A DNA stretch of 64,000 nucleotides from Rachycentron canadum (Eukaryota > Chordata > Actinopteri > Carangiformes > Rachycentridae), in contig CM076663.1 of the NCBI GenBank assembly GCA_038496675.1, forward strand, positions 17,827,290 to 17,891,289, given 5' to 3'. The notes below the pieces were generated by a model. That model saw only the letters and a list, made by a program, of their open reading frames with translations. It did no database searches and was not told the DNA's origin. The position numbers and the translations under genes were made by a program. Of the stretch, positions 10,764 through 23,426 are shown piece by piece (the first letter of the stretch is position 1; each line of letters starts with the position of its first letter).

Positions 10764-13700
10764 TCACTCCTCATCCACAGTCTCCCTTTTTGAATCCTCT
10801 TCTTTCTGTTCCAGGACCTGAGGGGTGGGGCTTGGCAGGGCTGCCGCCTCTGTAGGAGCCAGTGAGGAGGGGTCTTGTTGGTCAACAATCCTCTGGGAAG
10901 ATGCGTCTTCCTGTGGACAGATATACAGTACATGGATGAGCAAAAAAAAAAATTTTATTAGACACATCCTGTCAGTATCTAGTGGGCTCCTTGTTGTCTG
11001 TGTGTCAGTTCTAATTGTTTATGGTCGCAAAAGGCTCCAAACTGTCTCAAGGTCCCCACTTGCAGTTTTCAGCTTGGTCAGCTCGTAAGGTTACTGAAGC
11101 ATCTAGGGAAAGCTTTAAAGGCTGTGTTTATGTCCTCCTGCCTGCTGTGACCAGCCAACATCTGGCTCGAGTTTCTGCTGGGGCCCCCTCGTGACCTCTG
11201 GCAATTTCTCAATTTTGTACTCAGTGTAGTAAACTCTGGCTCTTCTGTTTTATCCAGTCAGTGCTCGATGGTCGTAACATGTGTGCAGTGGTGCCATTAA
11301 CTGGCATTATATCACTGCAGATCATTTTAAACACACCCTCAACAGAGACACAAGAATTGTGTGTTATGGCTTCACACGGCAGAAATGAGCAATTACAGGT
11401 GAGCGAACGCAAAAGTTAGCTGTTAATATTTATTATGGCTACTACACCTAAATGGAATAAAGTCATGACTCAAATGTTGAAAATATCACACAAAAACATT
11501 TAACATGCCGGATTGTCACAAAATGCTTTGACATGTTTTTCCCTTTTTTTTTTTTTTCCAGCAGCATCAGCACCAAGTCATCACAAGATGCTTTCAACAG
11601 AGTGTCGGTTTTAGAAGCTGTATATGTTTAACTTAAATTAATCTCTATAATCACATGTATGTGGTATGTATTGTTAAATTTGCTGTGTTGTGTGGTTTGT
11701 TCACAACTGTGTGTGTGTGTTTCATGTCACTCATTCCTGCTCAAACTATAGAAACTGAGCTACCAAAATTGTACCTGCTATGGTTCACAACATCTGACTT
11801 CAAACCAAAACAGCAGGTGTGAAAGGACCACACTCTGCCTGAAGGAAAACCTCAACCTTGGCTCAGTCCTTTGTAGTGTGAAATGGATGGTTTGGACTTC
11901 TGGACCAGTTAAAGGAAGTTGAGACATCAAAAGAAGAAAGATAACCATAAGTAAAAATGTACTGAGAGAGGATGGGACAAACATCTCGCTGCAATTTGGT
12001 CAAATGATGAAATGAAAAGTCAACATTTGTGTAATCTGTCACCTCATCCATGTTTGTGATCTTTTGCCTCTCATTCTCTGGATCTTATCTCATGAGTTCA
12101 AGGATCTGAAGTTCATTTATTTAAGATTTAAAGCACCGTGAAAACACAATGCCTTTGCTGACCCTTGTGCATATAAAGCACTTTTATAGGCCAAATACGG
12201 GTTCACTACTACACTCTTGGTTTATACAATGCAATTTTTATCCCCACCACATGGAAAACACACTGACATCAGGCAGAAACCCATCTCTTAACCAATCAAT
12301 GTTCAAGTACAGGGAGACACAGCACACGTAGGTCATGTAAATGTCTTTAGTGCACAAAAGGCCAATGTGAACCCAAAAGCAACTGGATCGGTCCAGACTT
12401 TCAGGAGTGAAAATTCCCTAAAGGTCAAGGTTTTGGTGTGAAACACTGCTGGAGTGACCAGTTTTAAGAACCATGAGTGGTGCTTGTGGATCTTGCTACT
12501 AGTTGTGCGTTTTTGTTTCTTCAGTAGTTGTTAAGGTGGCTCCATGCCGACTTACTTGCTCTGAGAATCGATGATTCACCTGATCTGCAAACTCTTGCAT
12601 CTCTCCCTCCTCACCATTTGAGTGGCAGCTTGGACTTGGCACCTCAATTCCATGGCTTTCCAAAATGGCAGCCTCTAGTTGTGTTCAACAAGAGAGTGGA
12701 GACAGAGGTATACAAGTATAAGTGAAGTACAAGTATAAATGAATGTGGAAACTGTCCAGATAGAAACAAACTTGGCCAAAGAACTGAATCCACCCACTGT
12801 GGGTAAAGTAAGACTACTTTCACACGTTTCTGTTTCAACACATCCCTTTCGCTGCGTTTTCGCCACTTGTCCAAATTAGTCCATTCATTACTTTTTCAGC
12901 CCATTTCCATTTGAAAACTCCAGGATACAGGCAAAAACTGGGACATTGGAAATAATGATATAATTGCAGCCAGTCGCTCCTTGATTGAGTCCTATTAGTC
13001 TCATCTATGATTAATAGGAAGCAACATGATTAAATAAATACAAGTTATTGATATTGTTGTCTCTGCTTGCAGCTGTTCTGCATTTAAATCAGCTGAGTAC
13101 AACTGAGATTGTTTCCTGTTACATTGGCTCACATCCAGTGTTCAAGAATGTCGTCTGGTTGGCGATAATTTTATTTTAAAACAAAAACGTAGAGTTATCA
13201 GGTCCTCACCGATATTCGCTCTTCTCTTCATCTCCTTCCGGCGGTTGGCAAACCAGTTGTACACCTTTAACGCCGTCACACGCTCAAACTCAGACAGCTT
13301 ACAACCTTAGTAATGAGACAAAAAATTCACTCACTTATCACAATCGCAAATAAAGCAAAGACACAGTAAAAAAAAAAAAAAACAAAACGCAAAGAAATAC
13401 TCTACACCACTTCAGAAAACAGTATAAAATAATAAAATTTTGATATTCTTGCATGTAACTTCCATTTGATTTTGCTGTACTTGGAACAGTTTATTACTCA
13501 AGTGGTATGTATCAAACTATTTGCTTATGAATGTTAAATAAGATGATGTAATGTAGTTAAATTATTTACAATGAGAGGAGGCAAATCAAATCTTTCAAAC
13601 ACCTGGTTTTTACTCAAATAAATGACTATAATGATCGATCATCAAAACAGTCTTCCATTAATTATCTTCTGACTAATTCAGATCAAGTATGCAGTATGCC

Positions 13701-16700
13701 ATTTTTATTCAAAGTGGAGAGCAGGGTGAACCATTTTTAGCAGCTGCCCGGGGTCAGTTGTGACAGGAACAGGCTGCGATACAGTGAAAACGCCTCAGTA
13801 CCTGGTTTCTGGATGACAGAGTTACAGGCACTGGCGATCTCCTCTCGCTTCGCTTCATCAGGATACTGGTTCTCCATGAAGAAACTGGAGGAGACAAAAG
13901 CAGCCACAATATTGGAAACAGTTAAATCACATTACATCACAGGCTCCACATTTATTAGAAGACAGCACCGGTCTGAGCAGCGCTAGTTACGCCCTCATTT
14001 TACACCTCATCAACTTTTAGTCTTCATATTGAACCAGAGGGGAGAAAGGACAATATTTATACAGTGGAGGAGCATCAGGAGAGGGCCTCACTGTAAAGGA
14101 ATAAATTAATGGCTGCATTAAGGGGATTAATTTCTGTAATTATAGCTTTACACACTTAAATCTCCTCTTGGTCCCCATCAATATGAAGAATCTTCAGTAA
14201 AAACAAAAATGTATGTATCCAGGTAAAAGTTTTTTCCTGACTCATGTCTACCTGCTTTAAATCCCTTCATGGCTGAAAAGAATCATTATCTCACATTACA
14301 GAACACACAGGGATCAATTTCCTCTAACCCTCTGAGTTGCCCTATCCTGTTCACTCTGTCTTACACACAAACACACACTCTCCACATCATCTTCACCTCT
14401 ACTTTATTGTCCTTGGGTCTAAACTAGCTCATAAGGATCAGCACTGCAGTGGAATTGCGTAATCCGAGGGCACTGCTGGTGAGTGTTGTCTGAGGCCCTG
14501 TGTGGTCTTATTACTGTGAGTGGCCAGTCTGCAGCCTACACTTACAGCAGCCATGTAACAGAGAAATCAATTGCACGCAGTGGGTAGAGGAATGCCTGCT
14601 CCTCTTTCTCAGAATCTGTCTGAGAAGAGTGTCTGGTACAGAGACAAGGGACATAATACAGCTAATAAAAAACCGCATCATGAAGCCAGTGCTTCTGCAC
14701 CACACCGAAGGCAGGAGGTCACGACAGTAAGACACTAAAGGAGCTTATTAATACTTACTTACCTCTGGCAAAATCATATAGGAATGACAATGATGAGGAC
14801 TGGATGGTTGAACTTTCAAGTACTGACAAGTTCAAACTCATCTGAAGACATCAAACACGTGCAGCTTTACACGTATTTGAACTTGATTTTTATAGTTGCA
14901 AAACTCAAATCCAGAAGTGAGATTTTGACTGCAAATCAAACATTGAAATGTAAACAACATTCACTGGATCATCTTCTATATTGTGAGGATTTAGCTGTGT
15001 TTATGGGGACCTTTGCTGTGAATCATCCTGTCTCACTACAACTTTAATAAAGGCAAAAGCCTGAGAAAATAAAAGAAATGCATTCAGTCTCTCTCTCCTA
15101 GCTCTCTCAGAGTGATGATTTTATAAGTAAATTTAGGCCTAGCTGAAATCACCGCTCAGTCTTTGTCTGGTGATTTTGTTATGAAGTCAGGATTTGACCA
15201 TAGGTGGTTCACTCATGGCCTTGATTTTGACCTAGTTCTAAAATAAGTCCAATCAGACTCACTCACCTCTCCATGATTGATTGGCACTCCTTCCTCCATG
15301 TGAACCTGCTTCCTCTGCGCAGCCTCAGTGGCCCCCCCACTATTCCTGCTCTGTCACCAGACATGATCCCCGTCCTCCAATCAGGTTCCTCCTTCACCAA
15401 GGACCGCATTGACAACGTGGCACCTGAAAAAGGGAGCACATGCAACAATTTAACAAATTGAGTTTGTGGAAGCAAAGATGAAAGTGATCATGTTTAAGAT
15501 CAAGCTGCAAGTCTCTCTCTCAAGCGCAATAATCATCCAGAAATTAATTTAAAATTTATTTTACTTTGATGTACTTTACTGAGGTGAGGGTGGTGTTATT
15601 TATAATTTAAAAAAAAAAAGTCAATGAAAAACTAACATCTTAGTCAAATATTCAGCTAAAATAAAACCAAGTGTAACTGGAGATAATTCCCATCTCCAGC
15701 AAACGCAGCATGAAATCACACTGGTATCCTCACAATACAAAGCATCAATGTCTGTTTCAGCATGAATGTGAACAGTTGTCTGTCACAGGAAATAAACTCC
15801 TGGTTTGGATTGTACCAACTCTTTTTATATCCAATCACCATGTTTGTGCATACCTACAATATGCACAATAGTTTGTACAATAATGATTATATAAACAAGG
15901 GTTTGTGATAAGATTCCCTTAAAATGTTTCTTTTAACCATTGTGACCAATAAATGTACTGGGAGGACTCTAACCCTGGGGGGGGGGGAGACATCTATTGC
16001 ATCTGTATCTATGCTGAACAAAGTACATGATGGTGAATCTATAAGATACAGGCTGATAAAGCTACATCTGCATTTCACCAAAATAGGCTTAAATATTGGC
16101 CCATATTAGTTTATTGGCCTGGTCAAGCTCTGGTTGTAACAACCTTTATCTACAACTTAACAGTTATCTCCTCCACTACATTCAAGTTTGAACTTGGTCA
16201 CAGTCAGTGCACTGACTGCCTGCTGTTACCATGGCAAAGTCAAGTCATATTTCAATAATATTGGGCTGCTTCATTTTTAGCAGTACAATCCTCTACTTTA
16301 TCACTGCTGAGAAAAAAGCAATTTGTCATTGTAAGAACCATTTCAGTCTCCAAGTAGCTCTGGATTTAATGGCATGCAGGTCAGCGCCTGCGCAGGCGCC
16401 TCCTGCTGCAAGCTGCTGCGGCCAGGGCAGGGAGGGACCGGTTACCTGGCTGGGCCTGGGCGGCTGCGGCGGCAGCAGTGTACCAAGGCAGCAAGTGCAT
16501 CAGCAGCTCTCTCTGCCTGCTCCACACAGGGTTGGGGTTGAGGTTGGTGTTGGGATTGGGGAAGATGTTGGGGAGGCTGCCACTTGCCCCTGCTACCGTC
16601 CCGTCTCTGTCCCCTCCCTTGGCCCTGGGTATGGGACTCACGCTGTGCTGGCTTTCACTCCACCTCAGCCCTTCAGTCGGGACAAAACCAATGGTCAGGC

Positions 16701-19700
16701 AGGCCATAGCCACGGATTAGATTGGAGACAGGTTTGGCTAATGTCATTGGAGACTGAGTATTAACTGGGTTTACTGACACACTCCTGTAGACCTGTCTGA
16801 CAATTTTCAGTGATAACAAATTTAAAAAATATATATATATCAGTGCATTTGCCAATTAAAATTTTGACTGCTTCTTTCATGTTTCATGATGGAGCACGTC
16901 AAAAGGAGCCTTTGTCATGAGCAAAGCACTGTGACCGCTTTGGTTTTAAAACAGAGAAACGTAGTTAATGTTAGTATCATTGTTAATAGCCTGCTTGTTA
17001 GCCATGTAGGAATGAAAACCAGCACCAGAGTACCTCCAGCATCAGGGCTGAGAACTACAGAGGAGCTAAGTAAGAGTTTGGGGGGGGGGGGGGGGGGGAT
17101 AAAGGATTAAGATGAAGGGAGGCAGCAGGGACAGCAGATGGTCCATCGGTGGCTTTGTTCGTTTTACAGAACTGTTAACGTAAAATTGTGAGTTTTTGAC
17201 ATGAGTTATTGTGAATGCACGCCCCAATAAAAGCTCTGAGCATCTTAAGTGGCAACTCAATTAAAACCATACGCGATTTTTATAGGTAGATGTACCCCTG
17301 TATCCTAGGACATGGAGAGGTCAACACCAACCCAATCTGTTACTCTACCCTGTACAGACAAAACCACATTCACCCACTAAAGTTTCATTTCCAAACCAGA
17401 AGCCTTAATATTATTGATTAGCATCTCCTGTGACAGGACTACCTTTATCATTTGCTCTGAAATTATAGATTTGTCTCATGTCCTTCCTTGACCTCACAGC
17501 CCTCGAGAACCAGGATGGAGTTAGCGTGAGCAATTAGAGGTGTGTGGGTTTACCATGCAAGAGCAGGGGGGTGGGGTAAAGATGGAAGGGGAAGGTTAGC
17601 AGGCAGTGGTTCACATTCATGAAACACAACAAATATTATCTTTTTAATACAAGGCTTCCTTCCAACAGGATCTTATCTCTTATCATTGATCTGACATTCA
17701 ACCTTGATCAACACTCTTCATTAAACTTCCTGTACCAAACATCCATCATCCCTTTAATCTGATCTACAGTATATTCCCCTTATCTGCACTATAATAACCT
17801 CATTTCACAAACTTCACCCTGCGTCGCCTCACCTGGATTATTCCTCTCCAGCAGGTACCAGCGGTAGAAAGCTCTGCGTTTGGAGTCGCTCATCTCAAGG
17901 CCTTGCTGTAGCAGCCACTGGGAGATGTAGCTCTGGCTGATGCCTGCGTGCATGAGGCGGGAGGCCATGTTATCTTAACAAATTAAAGGCATCAAAAAGG
18001 CACCCACAGAATCTGTACTACTGAGATCGGCCATGATCCAGCTGTGAAATGATACTGTTAAGATAATGAAGCCAAAGAAATGTCAATATTGAAATTAAGG
18101 ACATGTGATTTGATACAAAACCCTGTTACTGGGAGAAAAGACCCAAAAGTCTCCCTCTGTTAGTTCATTACCAACCTATATGATACTTACTGCATTATAA
18201 CATATATTACTCTTCTTCCATTAAGTCCATTAACAGGTTCTGCCTGGGAAACATATTTTGCCCAGTAGTTGTATCTACAAGACGCAGCTGTTTCAGGTTT
18301 GACTTGTTGACAGCAGGTTGTTGTACCATTGAACCATCACATGTTCTATAATTTGATGTATAGCAATTTATGTTAAAGTTCACATTGCAGCTACAATTAT
18401 ATCATCATATGATGATATCACTTAATTCTTTCATTAAATGGCTCATTTTTAATCTAGAAAATGTCCAAGACATGGTGGAAAATGATCACCACAGTTTTAC
18501 AGGAAAGCTGCAAATTGTCACAAGTGAGAAACTGAAAACAGTGAATGAATGGACAAAAAGAAAATGTCTCCTGTCAAGAGTAATGGTTGATTAGGGATTT
18601 GGTGAAGTAGCGGTACTTCACTTAACTTTGAGCCAACTCAGACCAGACAAAAAATGACACAGTCCCATTTGATCTCAAAATAAAGGCCTCTACAGTCTTG
18701 TGGCTAATGATAGTTGGGGTCAGTGTTGCAGGTTTTCACTGGAGATAAAATAATTTATTGATTGACAGAAAACTGTCAATTTTTCATGATCAAATAATTG
18801 TTTTAGCCAAGTTTCAAAGAACTTCTTGCTTTTGTTTCTCATGTGTTATCAATGAAAATCTGGAGGACAAAAGGAGACATTTGCAGACGTCACTTTAAGC
18901 TTTAGGAAAGTAAAGCACATTTTCCTCTTGTTTCTGACATTTACAGGTCAAATGTTTTAACAATTAATTGTAAAGATAAAAAAAACAGTAAGGGGACAGT
19001 GAACTTTTCCCCCTTTACTCCTGGAAACACAGACAAAAGAAGCCAAGACTGAAGAATGCAACCACTAACTTATACTTTCATTTCATTATGCTCATACATG
19101 CAGCAGCCTGTAGCATATTATTGCAGTTAACTTAGTTATCTTCAAACAGAGCTGCACACGCCCATATTGGTCAGTCATGGTGATACATTCACGGTCTGTT
19201 GTGTTTTGTATGCTATCAGTGAACTGGAGAAAGAAGCTGGAAGTATTTTTTTTTTTCCACTGCCAGCGAGTGACATTTGACATGTGTCATCTGAGAGTGT
19301 AGCAATTTAACAAGCTGTCACGAAAAGCAGAGTACCTGTAACTTGGCCTACGATTGCCTGAGAGATCCTGCGATTGTTGAGGAAAGTTTTGATCTCCTCT
19401 TTCACCAGGTTGCTGTCTCTCCTGCAAAAGCAACAGAACCCCATCATGGCACAGGAACCATTACACTGTGGTTAAAGCACAAGCCTTTGCTCTGACTAAC
19501 CTTATTCACTGATGCTTCTCTTTTTTCCAGGCATCCCATAACACCTGACCTGAATTAACTCTACTAAAATTCTGGAGGACAAGTCTGTACCACTGGGGAC
19601 AGAAACTGTCATTATCTGATGTTATAATAGTCTCTCTTTGTCTCTACTATTCTTCTGGTCTTTCTTTTCAACTCATCCTCACCCAGCACTAATTCATCTC

Positions 19701-20168
19701 TGGCTCTCTCATAACAATTATCACCTTCCTCCTCTTCCTCCCTTCTCACCTCATGTACTCCTCCACCTTCTCCTCCAGGTCCCACTCCTCCTCTCCCATC
19801 ATGTCGTAACTGAACGACCTCTGAACTGCCACACTGGGAGGGTACAGTGGTGGAGGCGAGGCCTCATAGCTGTGGCTGGGGGACAGCGCGGCGCCGTCCA
19901 GGCCAGAGGTCTGCGTGGTAGCAGATGCCAGTGAGAGGGAAGAGGATGACGATGAGGATGAGGATGGGGCCGGAGCAGCTGTGGTAGGGGTGTTGTTGGA
20001 GGGGGCCGGGTGAGAGTCACAGTGCGACGGGCGGTGGTCTGGATCGAGCCTCTCCAGGGACTCCAATGCGTGGATGATCTGAGGTTTGGTCATGCCAGAT
20101 AGACGCAGGCGCTGCAGGAGGTCGATCTGTTCGATGGTGTAGCGTGGCTCCACCTCACAGCACTCCAT
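10764..20168 (-). CDS. hmbox1: Homeobox-containing protein 1 (HMBOX1/HOT1-like), eight core coding exons
   Basis: Core exons, all minus strand with GT-AG borders: 20168-19750, 19421-19336, 17943-17833, 15423-15267, 13884-13802, 13305-13210, 12674-12556, 10910-10764; joined 1218 nt, 405 residues. The N-terminus has EPRYTIEQIDLLQRLRLSGM, the HNF1-like helical segment of this family. A serine-rich linker follows. Residues about 140-206 form a POU-specific-like domain (RRISQAIV, SYISQWLLQQG, AFYRWY). Residues about 239-316 form the atypical homeodomain (RRGSRFTWRKEC, ENQYPDEAKREE, WFANRRKEMKRRANI). Known members bind double-stranded telomeric repeats and act as transcriptional regulators in the nucleus. 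The start chosen is the first ATG after a likely acceptor; the human protein (about 420 residues) starts a little earlier. The acidic tail ends ETVDEE. Paralog identity is unresolved. Confidence 0.93.
12556..12579 (-). promoter_or_regulatory. hmbox1: Alternative tandem 5' splice sites in hmbox1 exon 7
   Basis: Two donors end this exon: CAA|GTAAGT (exon end 12556) and, 24 nt earlier, CAG|GTGAAT (exon end 12580). Both are phase 0 and both join in frame to the last exon, so the eight residues VNHRFSEQ could be included or left out. The downstream donor is closer to consensus. Confidence 0.45.
16446..16670 (-). CDS. hmbox1: Candidate 75-codon cassette exon of hmbox1
   Basis: This lies in the hmbox1 intron between the exons at 17943-17833 and 15423-15267. 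On the minus strand there is an acceptor (cccgactgaag), 225 nt open in the required frame, and a donor CAG|GTAACC. Both borders are phase 1, matching the flanking exons (..NNP-G and G-ATLSM), so inclusion would keep the frame and add 75 residues. The product is Pro/Asn-rich (SLPNIFPNPNTNLNPNP) then Ala-rich (LLPWYTAAAAAAQAQPG). Local GC is far above the surrounding intron. The acceptor's pyrimidine tract is mediocre, but almost no other AG lies in the preceding 60 nt. It would lengthen the POU-to-homeodomain linker. Inferred, not proven. Confidence 0.6.
17080..17098. repeat. Run of 19 G
   Basis: A single uninterrupted G tract in an hmbox1 intron, with G-quadruplex potential on the plus strand; the hmbox1 transcript carries the C-rich complement. 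Shorter 11-G runs occur at 15977-15987 and 23910-23920. Confidence 0.9.
18399..18418. repeat. Perfect 20-bp palindrome
   Basis: atatcatcatatgatgatat is its own reverse complement. It lies within an hmbox1 intron in AT-rich sequence. No function is indicated. Confidence 0.85.
18742..18985 (-). repeat. Teleost interspersed repeat (TTGATTGACAGAAAA...AATTAATTG family)
   Basis: The sequence runs from ttattgattgacagaaaact through ttgttttagccaagtttcaa to ttctgacatttacaggtcaa and acaattaattg. I recognise this as a short non-coding repeat widespread in percomorph fish genomes, here nearly full length. It lies in an hmbox1 intron. Other copies are near 32860-33040 and 55395-55800. Confidence 0.6.
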
Positions 20169-21247
20169 TCTGGCATCTGCATCCACAACGAGGGGTGTAA
20201 ATCCTGCCAAAGTGAACTTGAGACCAGCTTTTTCAATGAAACACAAGACCAGTTTTGTAAGTGAATACGAACCAACTGTAGCTCTATTAATACACCAAAG
20301 GTCTGAGTGGCTTGGTTGAAGCCTCACTAGATAAACAGCAACCCAACACTTCATTAAGTGTTACCAGGACATATACTGCTATATTTATCTCCACTCAGCA
20401 CCTTTGATAGACCTTAAATTTAGAGAATATATTGCAGACATTTTCAGAACCTGCCGACAAACTGATAAATCACAAGAGGATTATTAATAGATGAAAAAAC
20501 ATAATAATAAAAAAAAAGACATGCAAAGCTGATATCAAACACTACCCCTCCTTTGTCTGGATTCATTTATCTTGAACCCAACACTTTAACTCCAAATAAC
20601 TAAACTATTTTGGCTCTGTTATTTTCAAATCACTCTGCATTGACACCAGGCTGGTTTACAAAACCCAACTCAGGAAAAGAATCAGACTGCATTCTCCTCT
20701 GAAGAACCCTTGGGTCATTCAGAAGTTTGGCACCCATTCAAAACACTTGGCACAGAGAGTTGGGGCTAACCTTGCTCCATTTGTCCAGGGTGGAATTTAA
20801 GTAAGATCACCCTGGCATACATAGCCTAACATCAGGTCCCCTAAGCCTAGTCACATCCATCTAGCACTTTACTTCCTATACCTACCTGTCCCATCAAGCC
20901 ATTTTTTTTTTTTTTTGGTACAGATTAAGGAATAAATATTGCATTAAATTAATTTAGAAACTCTAGCCATTTAACATGACCTTTCTTAGTTGAAAAGAAA
21001 GAGACCTTGGACAACAGCTCTTAAGATCATTTAGTAATGTACTTAAACTCACTTAAATTTGGCATAGGTGTATTTTCATGACTTCTCACAGCCACCAACA
21101 GGAATACACAGTGGTGAGCTACAACCATCTGAGCCATCTACCTGTAAAAAGTAGATCTCCTCACCAGGACAACGAATACTGGGATGCTTCAAGTCCACAA
21201 CTCTCACACGAGTGGCTTTGTTGATAAAAACAAAGTTAACTTGCCTC

Positions 21248-21271
21248 TTTTTTTTTTTTTTTTTTTTTTTT
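21248..21271. repeat. Poly-T tract (24 T)
   Basis: An uninterrupted T tract upstream of the first hmbox1 coding exon, just downstream (in transcription) of the candidate 5'UTR exon. It might be a retroposon tail on the minus strand, but no element body was recognised next to it. Confidence 0.85.
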
Positions 21272-21464
21272 GCAAAGGATCCTGTTTCCAATGTTGCGTT
21301 TGCGGGACAGACCCAGCAGAACTAAAGTTATCCAAGTCAGCCAATGCTCTCATATTGGTATCGTGGGTCATTTCCGTGCAAAAACCAAGACTGAGAACAA
21401 AACAATGCCATGGTCTGGCTTAAAAAGTAAGTAAAACGGTGTCCCGACATTGAGGCTGCCTTAC

Positions 21465-21574
21465 CTGATGGAGGGGGTGACACAGACAGGCGCCCCGGGA
21501 GTGGTTCAGTGCGTGGGGTCGCAGCGGGGACACACCACTGTCGCATGGCTCAGGAGTTCAGCTCGGCTGGACCT
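21465..21574 (-). other. hmbox1: Candidate hmbox1 5'UTR exon
   Basis: On the minus strand a donor CAG|GTAAGG follows position 21465, and a pyrimidine-rich acceptor (ctctctccgtag) precedes 21574. The surrounding 21.45-21.8 kb is GC- and CpG-rich for this window. It could be an internal untranslated exon, or the end of a first exon from a second promoter. Confidence 0.5.
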
Positions 21575-22679
21575 CTACGGAGAGAGACGAGAGTTGCTGC
21601 AGTGTGCTGCGGTTAAGCTGCCTCTGTTAGCATGCTGGCAAACCTGCAGCGGCTGATAACTCGCTAGCAGGCTACGTTGGCTAAGCTAACGCCATCAACT
21701 CTGCGTGGTTCCCCTGAGCCCCTGCCTCTCATCCATTGCTGCTCGATATTTTGTTGTGTTAAGTTCGCCAGTACGAGGCGAAACACGGAGCGGAAGTACT
21801 GCAATGCAACGTTCACAATAAAAGCATCAAGGCTGTCTTTCGTAACCTGTATAGATTTATTTTTCAGTGTATTTTTTACTTATTATTTTGGGGAAAGAAA
21901 ACAATGGACTCTTCCGCTCCACGACACAATGTTACACGTACAAGTTCCTGGCAACATAATTAAAGCCTTTTATTTATGTAGAAAGTTATTAATATTAGAC
22001 TTTGTCAATTAGTCACACGTAAACAAATAATTTTGATATTAATTAGGGCCACAACAATTACTTCCACAACTTACTAACTATTCACACTATAAAACGTTAC
22101 GAAAATGTAAAAAAACAACAGCAAAACAAAAAAGAAACAAAACAAAACAAACAAACATTCAGAAGTTCAGAGAGCCAGAGGTTTTAGCCGCTGTTTCCAT
22201 TTCCAGTGAGTCACATTTAAAAACCTAGGACCAGATAATTTACGGTATATTTGCTTGAGTTGATTATGATTGTTGACTGTCTCAGTTTTACAGCTTTAGT
22301 GCAGCCCTCTGGCAAAGTTAATAAAAACAGGATGCTGCTAATTACATTAGAATTAACCGTGTCTTCAAGGTGCGCTTTTATTTTGAAGGTTATAGGAAAC
22401 AACTATTAAGAATAGTCAACTTGATTGTACAGTCTGTCTAGTCTCGCTTATCAACTTAACTAAAACTTGAACCTTATGTTTTTTAGTAACAGTATAACAG
22501 TATGTTACATAGATGCATATCAACAAAACCTTTACAGCCAAATGTGGCCGCAAGTCAACATTTTGTGTATTGGGTCGAGGGGCTGGAACTCAGCCAGTTG
22601 CTAACGAGTTAGCTCGCTAGCTAGCAAAGTTAGCTGATAGCTAGCACCGGATTGTCCCACCGCGGAGCACCTCTCTTAC

Positions 22680-22850
22680 CTCCCGTTGCTGTGGAGAGAC
22701 AGCTGCAGCCGGCTGGACGGAGAGGGAAGGCGGTGAAAACTAGAGGAAGTGTCGGTCCACCCGACCCCACTAAAAAAAAAAAAAGTAACTCCTCTGTCCG
22801 GAGCTGACGGTTAACTAGCGACCGGAGGGTGAACGGTGCAGGGTCATATT
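22680..22850 (-). promoter_or_regulatory. hmbox1: Candidate hmbox1 first untranslated exon and promoter region
   Basis: On the minus strand the donor GGGAG|GTAAGAG follows 22680, and GC-rich sequence lies upstream to about 22850. This would be a leader exon spliced to the coding exon at 20168 or via 21465-21574. The start site itself is not defined; no TATA box is evident. Just downstream (22590-22650) GCTAGC-type palindromes cluster. Confidence 0.5.
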
Positions 22851-22899
22851 GTCTTTCGGCTGTGCAGTGGGGAAATAGAGTATGCAAGTGTGGGGAGTC

Positions 22900-23392
22900 T
22901 GTCTCAATTTATGACCCCTCACCCGATACCAGTCAAGCAAGCAAGAATTATAATAATGATTTCCGGTCCTACTGTACCTACTATAAAATACCATATCTCA
23001 AATCAAAAACACAATGCGCGAAAAAAAAAAAAAGCAGGAAAAGTTACATTTAAGGCAATTATTTGGAAAGCTTACAATGACAACAATGCTCATAAACATA
23101 TGTAGTTTCAGCAGCTTTAGTGGTACTCCATTTTCAACAGTGAAATAGTTTATCCTTTTATTTTGCCAGCTAAAGGAAAATATGTCAGTAAATATGTCTG
23201 CCTTGACGCAGCACCACCCAACATAAGTGTCCCTGTCTCTTTATGCTCAGTCTATGGTCTGTTCGCAGATAAAAGGTGCCTGTCTCATTTGCAAGCATAA
23301 GTTACAAGAATAGAAAGTAAAGAACACTGATTATTATAATTAGTAAATAACAACAGCAATAATAATAATACCAATAATAATAATTATTACTA

Positions 23393-23426
<34 letters not shown>

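Noticed and set aside
16231..16764. 177-codon plus-strand open frame
   Set aside because: It overlaps the GC-rich candidate hmbox1 exon on the other strand. Its composition looks like the antisense of that exon, and no family features are seen.
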